Made by a program: the position numbers and the translations under genes. Under the pieces are notes generated by a model. The model made no database searches, was not told the DNA's origin, and was given only the letters and a program-made list of their open reading frames with translations. From Sphingomonas sp. IC-11 (GTDB lineage Bacteria > Pseudomonadota > Alphaproteobacteria > Sphingomonadales > Sphingomonadaceae), in the NCBI RefSeq assembly GCF_021043365.1, contig NZ_JAJNDU010000006.1, positions 85,048-149,047 of the forward strand: a stretch of 64,000 bases of DNA, written 5' to 3'. Shown here piece after piece: positions 26,066 to 33,429 of the stretch (position 1 is its first letter; each line of letters starts with the position of its first letter).

Positions 26066-27279
26066 TCCGCGGCCTCCGCCTTCTTGTCGAGGCCCATCGC
26101 GGCGAGAATTTCGGGACGGATGTTTTCCGTTCCCTTCTTCTGGATATGCTCCGCCAGCCGCGCCCCGACGGCAGCCTGCGCCTCGCCGATGAACCGTGGC
26201 CGGTTGGTGGCCGCCCATTCGATCGAAGCCTGGCGATTGGCGTTCATGCCATTCACCTCCGGCACGACATAGCGGGCGATCATTTCATAGGATTTCTTCT
26301 TGTTCTCCCATTCGGCCCAATTGTTATCGAGAAGGAGGAAGGCGCCAAAGCCGCCTGACTGCTCGCGCAGGCGCTCGATCTGCTTCACCGCATCCTCCGG
26401 CGTACCCACAACTGCCATGCCGGAGTTGACGATCGCATCGACCGGATCCGAGCCATCGGTGGGCGCCAGCGGCAAAGCCGCCACTTCGCGGAAATAATAC
26501 AGCCACTTGTCCAGGCCGGCGCGAACCTGCGCGCGCGCCTCTTCACGGGATGCCGCCACATGCATGGGGCCGACGAGCCGCCACTGACTGCGATCCACCT
26601 TTGTCCCGCTTTCGGCGGCCTGCTGCTCCGCAATCGCCCAGTTCGAGGTCAGTGCGTTGAACCCGCCGGTCTGGGTCGCACCAATCGACAACAGCCCAAG
26701 CCCGTGCCGGCCAGCCGCCGTCGCGCCTGATGGCGACACCTGGCTGGCAACGCTGATCTCCACCGACGGGCGGCTGTACGGCAGCATCTGCAGCCGCGCC
26801 TCGTTCAGCTCGAACCAGTCAGTCTTCTTCGTCACCTGCTCGCCGCGCAGCAAGGGCACCAGCACGTCCAGCGCCTCGTCCATGCGATCGCGCTGCCGCG
26901 ACACCGGAATGCCCATCATGAAGGCGTCGGAAGGCAGCGCGCCTGGGCCAACGCCGAACATCACGCGACCCCGCGTGATATGATCCAGCTGGTTGATACG
27001 ATCTGCCAGCATTAACGGATGGTGATAGGGCAGCGACGACACGCCCGTCCCCAGGCGGATGTGGCGGGTACGCTCGGCAACCGTAGCGATGAACAATTCC
27101 GGGCTGGCGATCAGTTCGTAGCCGGCGGAATGGTGCTCACCCAACCAGGCCTCGTCGAAGCCAAGCTTGTCCATATGCACGACGAGGTCGAGATCCCGCT
27201 CCAGCGCAAGCGTGGGATTTTCGTTCAGCGGGTGAAACGGCGCAATGAAGGCGCCGAAACGGATTTTGTCCCCGGCCAT
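26062..27279 (-). CDS. LLM class flavin-dependent monooxygenase (limonene monooxygenase-like)
   Basis: A 405-residue luciferase-like protein. GEHHSAGYELIASPELF, YHHPLMLADRINQLDHI and GVGPGALPSDAFMMG are typical of the limonene 1,2-monooxygenase-like branch of FMN-dependent LLM enzymes, which use reduced flavin and oxygen. The SASQVSPSGATAAGRHGLG region is the central family block. A reductase supplying reduced flavin is not adjacent. It is first in a two-gene operon with the SDR and diverges from the TetR gene. Epoxidation of an alkene is plausible but inferred. Confidence 0.87.
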   Translation of the reverse strand: MAGDKIRFGAFIAPFHPLNENPTLALERDLDLVVHMDKLGFDEAWLGEHHSAGYELIASPELFIATVAERTRHIRLGTGVSSLPYHHPLMLADRINQLDHITRGRVMFGVGPGALPSDAFMMGIPVSRQRDRMDEALDVLVPLLRGEQVTKKTDWFELNEARLQMLPYSRPSVEISVASQVSPSGATAAGRHGLGLLSIGATQTGGFNALTSNWAIAEQQAAESGTKVDRSQWRLVGPMHVAASREEARAQVRAGLDKWLYYFREVAALPLAPTDGSDPVDAIVNSGMAVVGTPEDAVKQIERLREQSGGFGAFLLLDNNWAEWENKKKSYEMIARYVVPEVNGMNANRQASIEWAATNRPRFIGEAQAAVGARLAEHIQKKGTENIRPEILAAMGLDKKAEAAE

Positions 27280-27348
27280 CTCTCTCTCCTCCGATCATCT
27301 TTGTGGCGGATGCTAGGGCGGGCATGCTCGCGTGACTAGACACTTTTT

Positions 27349-27360
27349 GAACGCGTTATG
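27349..27360 (-). promoter_or_regulatory. Candidate operator CATAACGCGTTC (site 2)
   Basis: Reverse-strand copy of the 12-mer at 22550-22561, reading GAACGCGTTATG on the plus strand. It lies in the 155-base divergent region between the LLM gene and the TetR gene, about 70 bases from the LLM start. Downstream similarity continues for a few bases (CGAA versus CAAA). Autoregulation and control of the LLM operon by the TetR protein would be the simplest reading. Confidence 0.45.
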
Positions 27361-27434
27361 GTAATCAGGGGCGCCGCGGCGTTGCAGCCGGCCGCCCCGC
27401 GGCCTACTGCCCTGCAGATGCGAAGGATAAAGGG

Positions 27435-28106
27435 ATGAGCCGGCGAGAGGACGCCAAGGCAGAACGTCGTCGTCGGATCATCGCCGCGGCACGCGATCTG
27501 ATCAAGGAAACGGGCGATACGGGCCTGTCGATGCGCGCCATCGCGGCACGGGCCGGCGTGTCACTGACGACGCCCTACAACCTGTTCGGATCGAAGCGCG
27601 CCATTGTCATCGCGCTTCTTGAGGATGTTCGCGAATTCCACGAACGATTTTCGCAACTCCATCGTGTCGGCGCGATCGACCGGATCTTTCAGGCGGTGTC
27701 CATCTCGCTCGCCTACCTCGCGGACGATCCCGATTTCTATCGTACCTTGTGGACCGAGGCCTTGCGCTTCGACAGCAAGGAATTGCGCGGCGAACTGCAA
27801 ACACCGCAACGCTACGGCTTCTGGTGGGCGCTTCTGAACGAAGCCAGCGGCGAGGGTGCGCTGCTCCCGGATCTGGAGATCGACCCACTCTTGCGCGCGC
27901 TTGATTCCGTCTATGTCGCGGCAATGCTGGCGTGGGTGCTCGGGAGCGTCGAAGTTCACGAGCTCGAAGCGCACGTTGGCTACGGCTACGCTCTCACATT
28001 GCGCGGCGCAGCAAGCGACGCGGCGGCAGCAAAATTGGAACGTCGACTGCATGGTTATCAAAAGGACCTGCTACGGCATCGTGTAACGCCGCTCGCCGCA
28101 GCCTGA
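27435..28106 (+). CDS. TetR/AcrR family transcriptional regulator
   Basis: A 223-residue TetR-family protein. The N-terminal helix-turn-helix lies at about residues 11-57 (RRRIIAAARDLIKETGDTG, then MRAIAARAGVSLTTPYNLFGSKRA). The C-terminal ligand-binding domain is helical and unassigned. It is transcribed away from the LLM-SDR operon, the classic position for a local repressor. ATG 27435 follows GGATAAAGGG. A strong hairpin terminator follows. Confidence 0.92.
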   Translation: MSRREDAKAERRRRIIAAARDLIKETGDTGLSMRAIAARAGVSLTTPYNLFGSKRAIVIALLEDVREFHERFSQLHRVGAIDRIFQAVSISLAYLADDPDFYRTLWTEALRFDSKELRGELQTPQRYGFWWALLNEASGEGALLPDLEIDPLLRALDSVYVAAMLAWVLGSVEVHELEAHVGYGYALTLRGAASDAAAAKLERRLHGYQKDLLRHRVTPLAAA

Positions 28107-28116
28107 TAATACTGCC

Positions 28117-28141
28117 GTCGCGCCGGTTTGCCCGGCGCGAC
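28117..28141. terminator. Bidirectional terminator hairpin
   Basis: Perfect ten-base stem GTCGCGCCGG (28117-28126) with CCGGCGCGAC (28132-28141) and loop TTTGC, between the convergent TetR and trans-sulfuration genes. Confidence 0.7.
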
Positions 28142-28171
28142 GACAATCACGCGAGTTGCCGATGCGCGGCC

Positions 28172-29494
28172 TCAGCCGCTGATCGCGTCCAGGGCCTGGG
28201 CGAAGTCGGCAATCAGATCGTCCGCATCCTCCACACCGATCGAGATGCGCACCAGATTGTCGGTGATCCCCAGCGCGGCCTTGCGCGCATCCGGCACCGA
28301 CAGGTGAGTCATGGCGGCCGGGTGGCTCGCCAGCGTCTCCGTGCCGCCCAGGCTCACCGCCAGCTTGGCAATCTTCAAGGCATCCAGGAACGCGAACGCC
28401 TCCGCTTCACCACCCTTCAGATACAGGGAGAAAGTGGAGCCGGCACCGTTGCAATGGCGGCGGTAAATGTCGGCCTGCCGCTGATCGCTGCCGCCTTCGA
28501 GGAAGCCGAGGTAGCCGACCCTCTCGACCGCGGGGTGATCACGCAGGAAGGCGCAGACCTTGGCCGCATTCTCGCCAGCACGGCTCATGCGCAGTTCCAG
28601 CGTTTCCAGACTGCGCAGGAGCATCCAGGCGGTGTTCGGGTCGCAGATCGTGCCGATGGTGTTCCGCATCAGCCGGATCGTGTCCATATGCGCCTTCGAC
28701 CCAAGCACACCGCCAGCAACGAGATCGCTGTGGCCGCCGGCATATTTGGTGAGGCTATACACGACGAGGTCGGCGCCATGGCGCAGCGGCTTATGCCACA
28801 GCGGACCAAGGAAGGTGTTGTCGATGGCGATCGGCGGCTTGTTCGCGCCGGTGAAGATCGCGTCGCGGCTCGCCGCAACTGCCTCCACATCGACGAGCGC
28901 GTTGGTCGGGTTTGCGGGGCTTTCGAGATAGATCAGGGCCACATTGCCCGACGCCGCCTTCGACAGCACCGCATCGATTTCCTCGCGTGTCGCGCCGGCG
29001 GGGAAATCGAGCCAGTGCACGCCAAAGCGGCCGAGGATGCGGGCGATCAGCGTCTCCGTGGCGGCGTAAAGCGGGCCGGAGTGGACGATCGTATCGCCGG
29101 GCTTCACCATGGACAGGAACAAGGTGGCGATCGCCGACATGCCGCTTGAAAAGATCAGCGCATCCTCGGCATCTTCCCAGACGGAAAGGCGATCCTCCAG
29201 GATCTCCTGGTTCGGCCCGTTGAAGCGCGAATAGACGAGCCCTTCCGCGCCGCCCGGCCGCTTGCCGGTAACACCCTCGAAGTGGCGCTTGCCGGCCGCG
29301 GCGTTGGGAAACACAAAGGTGGAGGTGAGGAAGATCGGCGGCTTCAGCGAGCCTTCGGACAAGGCCGGATCATAGCCATGCCCCATCATCAGCGTTGCCG
29401 GCTTCAGCTTCCGTCCGCCGATCTCGTCCACCGCCGGCTTGGGCGATACACGCGGCGCAACGCCGGTAAGATCGGCTTCGGTTTCCTTGGTCAT
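28172..29494 (-). CDS. Cys/Met metabolism PLP-dependent enzyme (cystathionine gamma-synthase family)
   Basis: A 440-residue trans-sulfuration family enzyme. The PLP lysine is in YSLTKYAGGHSDLVAGG, and YSRFNGPNQEILEDRLSVWE and SSGMSAIATLFL are family blocks. The roughly 40-residue N-terminal extension before PATLMMGHGYDP is longer than in E. coli MetB. Cystathionine gamma-synthase, gamma-lyase and methionine gamma-lyase cannot be separated by eye. The 76-base leader shows no recognised SAM riboswitch. Transcribed alone. Confidence 0.88.
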   Translation of the reverse strand: MTKETEADLTGVAPRVSPKPAVDEIGGRKLKPATLMMGHGYDPALSEGSLKPPIFLTSTFVFPNAAAGKRHFEGVTGKRPGGAEGLVYSRFNGPNQEILEDRLSVWEDAEDALIFSSGMSAIATLFLSMVKPGDTIVHSGPLYAATETLIARILGRFGVHWLDFPAGATREEIDAVLSKAASGNVALIYLESPANPTNALVDVEAVAASRDAIFTGANKPPIAIDNTFLGPLWHKPLRHGADLVVYSLTKYAGGHSDLVAGGVLGSKAHMDTIRLMRNTIGTICDPNTAWMLLRSLETLELRMSRAGENAAKVCAFLRDHPAVERVGYLGFLEGGSDQRQADIYRRHCNGAGSTFSLYLKGGEAEAFAFLDALKIAKLAVSLGGTETLASHPAAMTHLSVPDARKAALGITDNLVRISIGVEDADDLIADFAQALDAISG

Positions 29495-29570
29495 TCTTTG
29501 GCTCCGCTAGGAAATAGGGGCGCATTCAGCGCCAGACGCTGCAGCTAGCACCAACACCCCGAACTGGCGA

Positions 29571-29993
29571 TCAACCGGCAGTATAAGGCGTGAACGGGCC
29601 GATGGCGCAGCTGCCGGTCGGGAAACGGGCCGCACGGTCGACAGTGGTGGCAATGTCGCCGCGGCACAGCCGGGGGCCGAACTGGCGCGTGACCAAGGCG
29701 TCGCCGCGCGCGACATTCTCGCACCCGCCAGCGGTTTGGGAGACGAAGATGCGATTGCGGCTTTCGCGATAGATCAGCTTGTCACCGATCGCCCGAAGGG
29801 AGATGTTGCGGAAGCGCGTGTCGATGCAATCGACCGGCTGCTGCGGCTGCAGACGCGCAAGCTCCTTTTCCACCCGGATCTGTTCGCGTGTGTAGGGACC
29901 GGGCCGGCGATCGTCGGCCGCGCTGGCGGCAGACATGGCAGCAGCCCCAGCGGCAGCCGCGAGCGCGAAGGATATCAGTACCTTGGCCATCAT
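29571..29993 (-). CDS. Small secreted cysteine-containing protein (DUF6491-like)
   Basis: About 140 residues with a signal peptide ending SAASAA-D. The mature part contains conserved-looking Cys residues in DCIDTRF, GGCENVARGD, RLCRGD and GSCAIGPF, a spacing I associate with DUF6491 proteins of sphingomonads; that assignment is tentative. Function unknown. ATG 29993 has AGGAG five bases upstream; the next ATG three bases on is equally possible. Confidence 0.6.
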   Translation of the reverse strand: MMAKVLISFALAAAAGAAAMSAASAADDRRPGPYTREQIRVEKELARLQPQQPVDCIDTRFRNISLRAIGDKLIYRESRNRIFVSQTAGGCENVARGDALVTRQFGPRLCRGDIATTVDRAARFPTGSCAIGPFTPYTAG

Positions 29994-30029
29994 CGTCACT
30001 CCTGCCCGCCGCTCATCCGCATAACGCCG

Positions 30030-30767
30030 TCACCCGCGGAAATTATCCTTCGCCGTGCGGCGTTCGCCCAATTGCTCGGCACTTTGCGCGCGCAGGAACG
30101 GGTTGGTGGCCAATTCCTCCCCGATCGTGGTTGGGATGGTCGCTTCTCCAGCGGCGCGCGCTGCGTCGACCCGAGTCATCCGTTCCCTGATTGCGGCGTT
30201 CTCCGGCTCCGCGACCAGCGCATAGCGGCCGTTAGACTGGGTGTATTCGTGGCCACAGTAAACGCGCGTTTCGGCCGGCAATCGGGCATAACGCTGCATG
30301 TTGCCGAACATGTCGGCCGGCGTACCCTCGAACAACCGCCCACAGCCCATGGCGAAAAGCGTGTCGCCGGTGAAGATGGCGGCATCGTCGGCGAAATGAA
30401 AGGCGACATGGCCCTGGGTGTGGCCGGGTACCGCCAAGACCGTTGCGCGATGATCGCCGAGCATTACCGTGTCACCTTCGCCAACACCCCGGTCGACTGC
30501 GCCGATCTTTGCGCGCTCGGCCTCCGGTGCGGTCACGCTCGCGCCCGTGGCGCTGACGATTGCCGCATTGCCGCCCACGTGATCGGGGTGCCAGTGCGTG
30601 TTCCAGATCTCGCCAATCGTCCACCCCCGCGCCGCAGCGGCATCAAGCAACGGCTGCGCTTCGCCCGGATCGATCGCCATGGTGGCGCCGCTGTCCGGAT
30701 CGTGGACCAGCCAGCTGTAATTGTCGCTCAGCACGGGCACGCGGACGATCTCAAGTGGCGATGGCAT
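30030..30767 (-). CDS. gloB: Hydroxyacylglutathione hydrolase (glyoxalase II)
   Basis: Hydrolyses S-lactoylglutathione to lactate and glutathione, the second step of methylglyoxal detoxification. About 245 residues, metallo-beta-lactamase fold, with the binuclear metal motif THWHPDHVGG, and GHTQGH, FTGDTLFAMGCGR and VYCGHEYT. The C-terminal glutathione-binding segment (ENPFLRA-like, here ATNPFLRA) is present. The N-terminus overlaps the end of the VOC gene; ATG 30767 or 30770 follows AAGGGGG. Last gene of a gloA-VOC-gloB unit. Confidence 0.93.
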   Translation of the reverse strand: MPSPLEIVRVPVLSDNYSWLVHDPDSGATMAIDPGEAQPLLDAAAARGWTIGEIWNTHWHPDHVGGNAAIVSATGASVTAPEAERAKIGAVDRGVGEGDTVMLGDHRATVLAVPGHTQGHVAFHFADDAAIFTGDTLFAMGCGRLFEGTPADMFGNMQRYARLPAETRVYCGHEYTQSNGRYALVAEPENAAIRERMTRVDAARAAGEATIPTTIGEELATNPFLRAQSAEQLGERRTAKDNFRG

Positions 30768-31167
30768 CATAGCCCCCTTCATTGAATTCGATCAGGCAAA
30801 AGCCGTGGCCGAACGGATCGGCAAAGGTTGCGATCCGCCCATAGGGTGCATCGCGCACGCCAGTTTCGTCCACGGCCCCTGCGGCAATCGCGACGGAACG
30901 GGCACGGTCGATATCCTCGACTGCCACGTCCAGATGCACCGGCGTCCAGTGACGGCGATAGTCCCGCACCGCCGGGGAAGCGCGGCTTGCCACACTGCCA
31001 CCGGCCACCTCCAGCAGATACAGCGGCGCTTCCAGGCCAAGCAGTTCGACCGCGCCGCCACCAAGCCGTTGACCGACGGTCACGCCGAATACGTCGCAGT
31101 AGAAACGCTCCGCCCGCGCGAGATCGGGAACATCAAGGTTCACGATCAGTCGCGCGGGCGCCGGCAT
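30751..31167 (-). CDS. VOC family protein (glyoxalase/bleomycin-resistance fold)
   Basis: A 138-residue vicinal-oxygen-chelate protein with two beta-alpha-beta-beta-beta modules: LIVNLDVPDLARAERFYCD at the N-terminus and FADPFGHGFCLIEF at the C-terminus. Activity unknown. Its ATG overlaps the gloA stop by one base (TGATG) and its end overlaps gloB, so it is sandwiched in the glyoxalase operon and may be a paralogue acting on a related adduct. Confidence 0.85.
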   Translation of the reverse strand: MPAPARLIVNLDVPDLARAERFYCDVFGVTVGQRLGGGAVELLGLEAPLYLLEVAGGSVASRASPAVRDYRRHWTPVHLDVAVEDIDRARSVAIAAGAVDETGVRDAPYGRIATFADPFGHGFCLIEFNEGGYDAIAT

Positions 31168-31622
31168 CACCAGGTGCCGGTGTTCGGCATCGACGCCCAG
31201 GGTTCCTGTGGCGGCTTCGGACCATTGAGCTGCAGCAGTTCGATCGAAATGCCGTCCGGCGTCTTCACGAACGCCATATAGCCGTCCCTCGGCGGGCGGT
31301 GAACGGTGTAGCCTGCGTCCAGCACCGCCTGGCACGTCGCGTAGATGTCGTCGCAATCATAGGCGAGATGCCCGAAATTGCGCCCGCCGGTATATTCCTC
31401 CGCCGGGCTGCCGTCCTCGGCAGGCCAGTTGTAGGTCAGTTCCACCTCGGCACGCGCACGCTCGCCTGGCCCGCGCATATCCTCCGGCGTCGCGAGGAAG
31501 ATCAGGGTGAAACGGCCTGCCTCGCTATCCATGCGGCGGACTTCTTTCAGCCCCAGCACCTCAAAGAAGGCAATGGTCTTTTCCGGATCGGCGACCCGGA
31601 TCATGGTGTGGAGATAACGCAT
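31167..31622 (-). CDS. gloA: Lactoylglutathione lyase (glyoxalase I)
   Basis: Isomerises the methylglyoxal-glutathione hemithioacetal to S-lactoylglutathione. 151 residues, VOC fold. MRYLHTMIRVADPEKTIAFF, AEVELTYNW, FGHLAYDCDDIY and FVKTPDGISIELLQ supply the usual metal ligands (His, Glu, His, Glu). A C-terminal extension of about 20 residues is present. First gene of the gloA-VOC-gloB unit and 12 bases downstream of the TPR gene's end on the same strand. Confidence 0.93.
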   Translation of the reverse strand: MRYLHTMIRVADPEKTIAFFEVLGLKEVRRMDSEAGRFTLIFLATPEDMRGPGERARAEVELTYNWPAEDGSPAEEYTGGRNFGHLAYDCDDIYATCQAVLDAGYTVHRPPRDGYMAFVKTPDGISIELLQLNGPKPPQEPWASMPNTGTW

Positions 31623-31634
31623 CTATCCTCCAGG

Positions 31635-32348
31635 TTACTTCTGTTGGTCGGCAGCGAATTGCGTCAACGCACGAGCGGCGGATTGGCCCGCCGGGCGATC
31701 GGGCGCGAGCCGTGCAGCCTCGGTCCAGGCAGCCTTGGCGCCTGCTTCGTCGCCGCTCGCTGCCGCGATATTGCCGGCTTCCAGCTGCACCTGCGCGTCG
31801 TCAGCGGAGCGCCGAAGCGCCTGGCCGATATCCGCCTTGGCCCGCACCAGATCGCCGGTACGCCGCGCCAGCGTGGCGGAAAGCAGCCAAGCCAGCGGAT
31901 CGTCCGCCGCATCCTTCAGCGCCAGATCAAGATCGCCACGCGCGGCTTTGACATCGCCCAGCGCCACAAGAGCGCGAGCCCGGTCGAGGGCAGCCTCCCC
32001 CCGCTCAAGGCCGGTCAGGGTTCCCGCCGCAAGAGCAGCGTCGAGCGCAGCGCGCGCCTTGGTCGGATCCTGTCCCGCCAACCAGGCATTGCCCGCCTGT
32101 GCCCAGTATCGCGCTGCCGAGCCGTCGCGGGCGAGCTCGGACACCCGGGCGGCCTCCTCGAATGCCGATGCCGCTTCAACGAAGCGATCCTGCCCCGTCA
32201 GCGCGATGCCCAGGCAGGCACGCCCGCTCGCGCTTCGATCCGCGCTCGCGCGCCGCTCTGCCGCCACCGGGTCGCTGGCGGCCATTGCAGCACAGTTTTC
32301 TGCCGGCGGCAGGGCGGCGGCCTGCAAAGCAAGGCCGAGCAGGATCAT
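31635..32348 (-). CDS. TPR-containing periplasmic or secreted protein
   Basis: A 237-residue protein with a short hydrophobic start (MILLGLALQAAALPP), then about five helical repeat units resembling tetratricopeptide repeats, for example ALVALGDVKAARGDLDLAL and GNIAAASGDEAGAKAAWTEA. No catalytic motif. Its start overlaps the alpha/beta hydrolase stop as ATGA, placing it in a hydrolase-TPR-gloA series. Role unknown. Confidence 0.7.
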   Translation of the reverse strand: MILLGLALQAAALPPAENCAAMAASDPVAAERRASADRSASGRACLGIALTGQDRFVEAASAFEEAARVSELARDGSAARYWAQAGNAWLAGQDPTKARAALDAALAAGTLTGLERGEAALDRARALVALGDVKAARGDLDLALKDAADDPLAWLLSATLARRTGDLVRAKADIGQALRRSADDAQVQLEAGNIAAASGDEAGAKAAWTEAARLAPDRPAGQSAARALTQFAADQQK

Positions 32349-33061
32349 CGCAGCACATCCTCGACCGTGCGGATCAACAAGGCGATGTCTTCGTCGCGCG
32401 ACAGGCGATGGTCGCCGTTCTTGACCAGCGTCACCTGAACATCGTCGGAGCGGATCAGCTCTGCGAGCCGAACCGATTGCGCCCACGGCACGTCAGCATC
32501 GCGCTGCCCATGGATCAGCCGCACCGGCATGTCCAAGGCGATCGGACCATGCATCAGCCGGCTGGCTTCGCCCGCCTGCCAGAAACGCCGGGTGTAGACC
32601 GTCGGCTGCGGACCGTACGGGTTCGGTCGCTCAAGCCGACCATGCTGAAGGATGTAGAGCTTTTCTTCCTGGCTGAAGCCCCAGTCGGTGAAGTCCGGCG
32701 CCGCGGCGATTCCTACCATGGCAGCGACTCTGTCGGCACGGGCAAGCGCCGCCAGAAGCATGATCCATCCGCCCATCGAGGAACCGACCAGTACCACCGG
32801 ACCCTGAACCGCATGGTCGATCATTGCGAGGGCGTCGTCCCGCCAGTCGATGAGCGACTGTTCCTCGAACGCCCCCTCGCTGGCGCCGCAGCCACCATAA
32901 TCGAACCGGAGAAAGGAACGGCCGCTGTCCTGCGCCCACTTTTCCAGCGCGAGCGCCTTGGTGCCGGTCATGTCGGAGGCATAGCCGGGAAGAAAGACGA
33001 TGGTTGGGCCGGCGCCTTCGGTGAGGTGATAGGCAAGGCGGGGTCGCTGTGCGGAGGTCAT
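32345..33061 (-). CDS. Alpha/beta hydrolase (ABHD10-like)
   Basis: A 238-residue serine hydrolase with LPGYASDMTGTKA, RFDYGGCGASEG and the nucleophile elbow GSSMGG. The Asp and His are in IHGQRDADVPW and NGDHRLS. The N-terminal pattern matches ABHD10-type thioesterases, known in eukaryotes as palmitoyl-protein or acyl-glucuronide hydrolases; the bacterial substrate is unknown. First gene of the unit running toward gloB. Confidence 0.85.
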   Translation of the reverse strand: MTSAQRPRLAYHLTEGAGPTIVFLPGYASDMTGTKALALEKWAQDSGRSFLRFDYGGCGASEGAFEEQSLIDWRDDALAMIDHAVQGPVVLVGSSMGGWIMLLAALARADRVAAMVGIAAAPDFTDWGFSQEEKLYILQHGRLERPNPYGPQPTVYTRRFWQAGEASRLMHGPIALDMPVRLIHGQRDADVPWAQSVRLAELIRSDDVQVTLVKNGDHRLSRDEDIALLIRTVEDVLR

Positions 33062-33104
33062 CCTTCGCGATGTAGCGACGGGTAGCGGCGAGTGAAAGGC
33101 GAGA

Positions 33105-33136
33105 GGGCCGGGTAGCTGCGCCGAGCCACCCGGCCC
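33105..33136 (-). terminator. Terminator-like hairpin after DUF6356 gene
   Basis: Perfect nine-base stem GGGCCGGGT (33105-33113) with ACCCGGCCC (33128-33136), 14-base loop, just beyond the stop of the DUF6356 gene on the minus strand. Confidence 0.5.
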
Positions 33137-33143
33137 ACCCTCG

Positions 33144-33398
33144 TCAGATCACATATTCGACCGTCTTGAGCTGCGTTTCGGCGTCCCGCTTCGCCGTTCG
33201 CTTGGCCACCATCTCGGCATGCAGCTCAGCGATGGTGCGACTGCCGGTGGTTTTGAACGCAAATGGCAGCACGGCGTGGACCAGGGCACCGACACCGCCC
33301 GCCATCATCCGGGCACCAAAGCGTGAGGCAACGCCGAAATGCTCGGCATAGCTCTCCCCGACCGAGGCGGGATGATCGAGGAACAGGCGGCGCAGCAT
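33144..33398 (-). CDS. DUF6356 family protein
   Basis: An 84-residue protein starting MLRRLFLDHPASVGESYAEH, with a central hydrophobic segment (MMAGGVGALVHAVLPFAF) and a charged C-terminal helix. This is the DUF6356 pattern seen in sphingomonads, likely a single-span membrane protein of unknown function. It follows the Mur ligase gene on the same strand after a 31-base gap. Confidence 0.82.
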   Translation of the reverse strand: MLRRLFLDHPASVGESYAEHFGVASRFGARMMAGGVGALVHAVLPFAFKTTGSRTIAELHAEMVAKRTAKRDAETQLKTVEYVI

Positions 33399-33429
33399 AG
33401 GAAGGGTTCCCTAGTGAATTCGTCGTCGT

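Noticed and set aside
29495..29570. SAM-type riboswitch before the trans-sulfuration gene
   Set aside because: No SAM-II or other SAM aptamer consensus could be aligned in the short leader.
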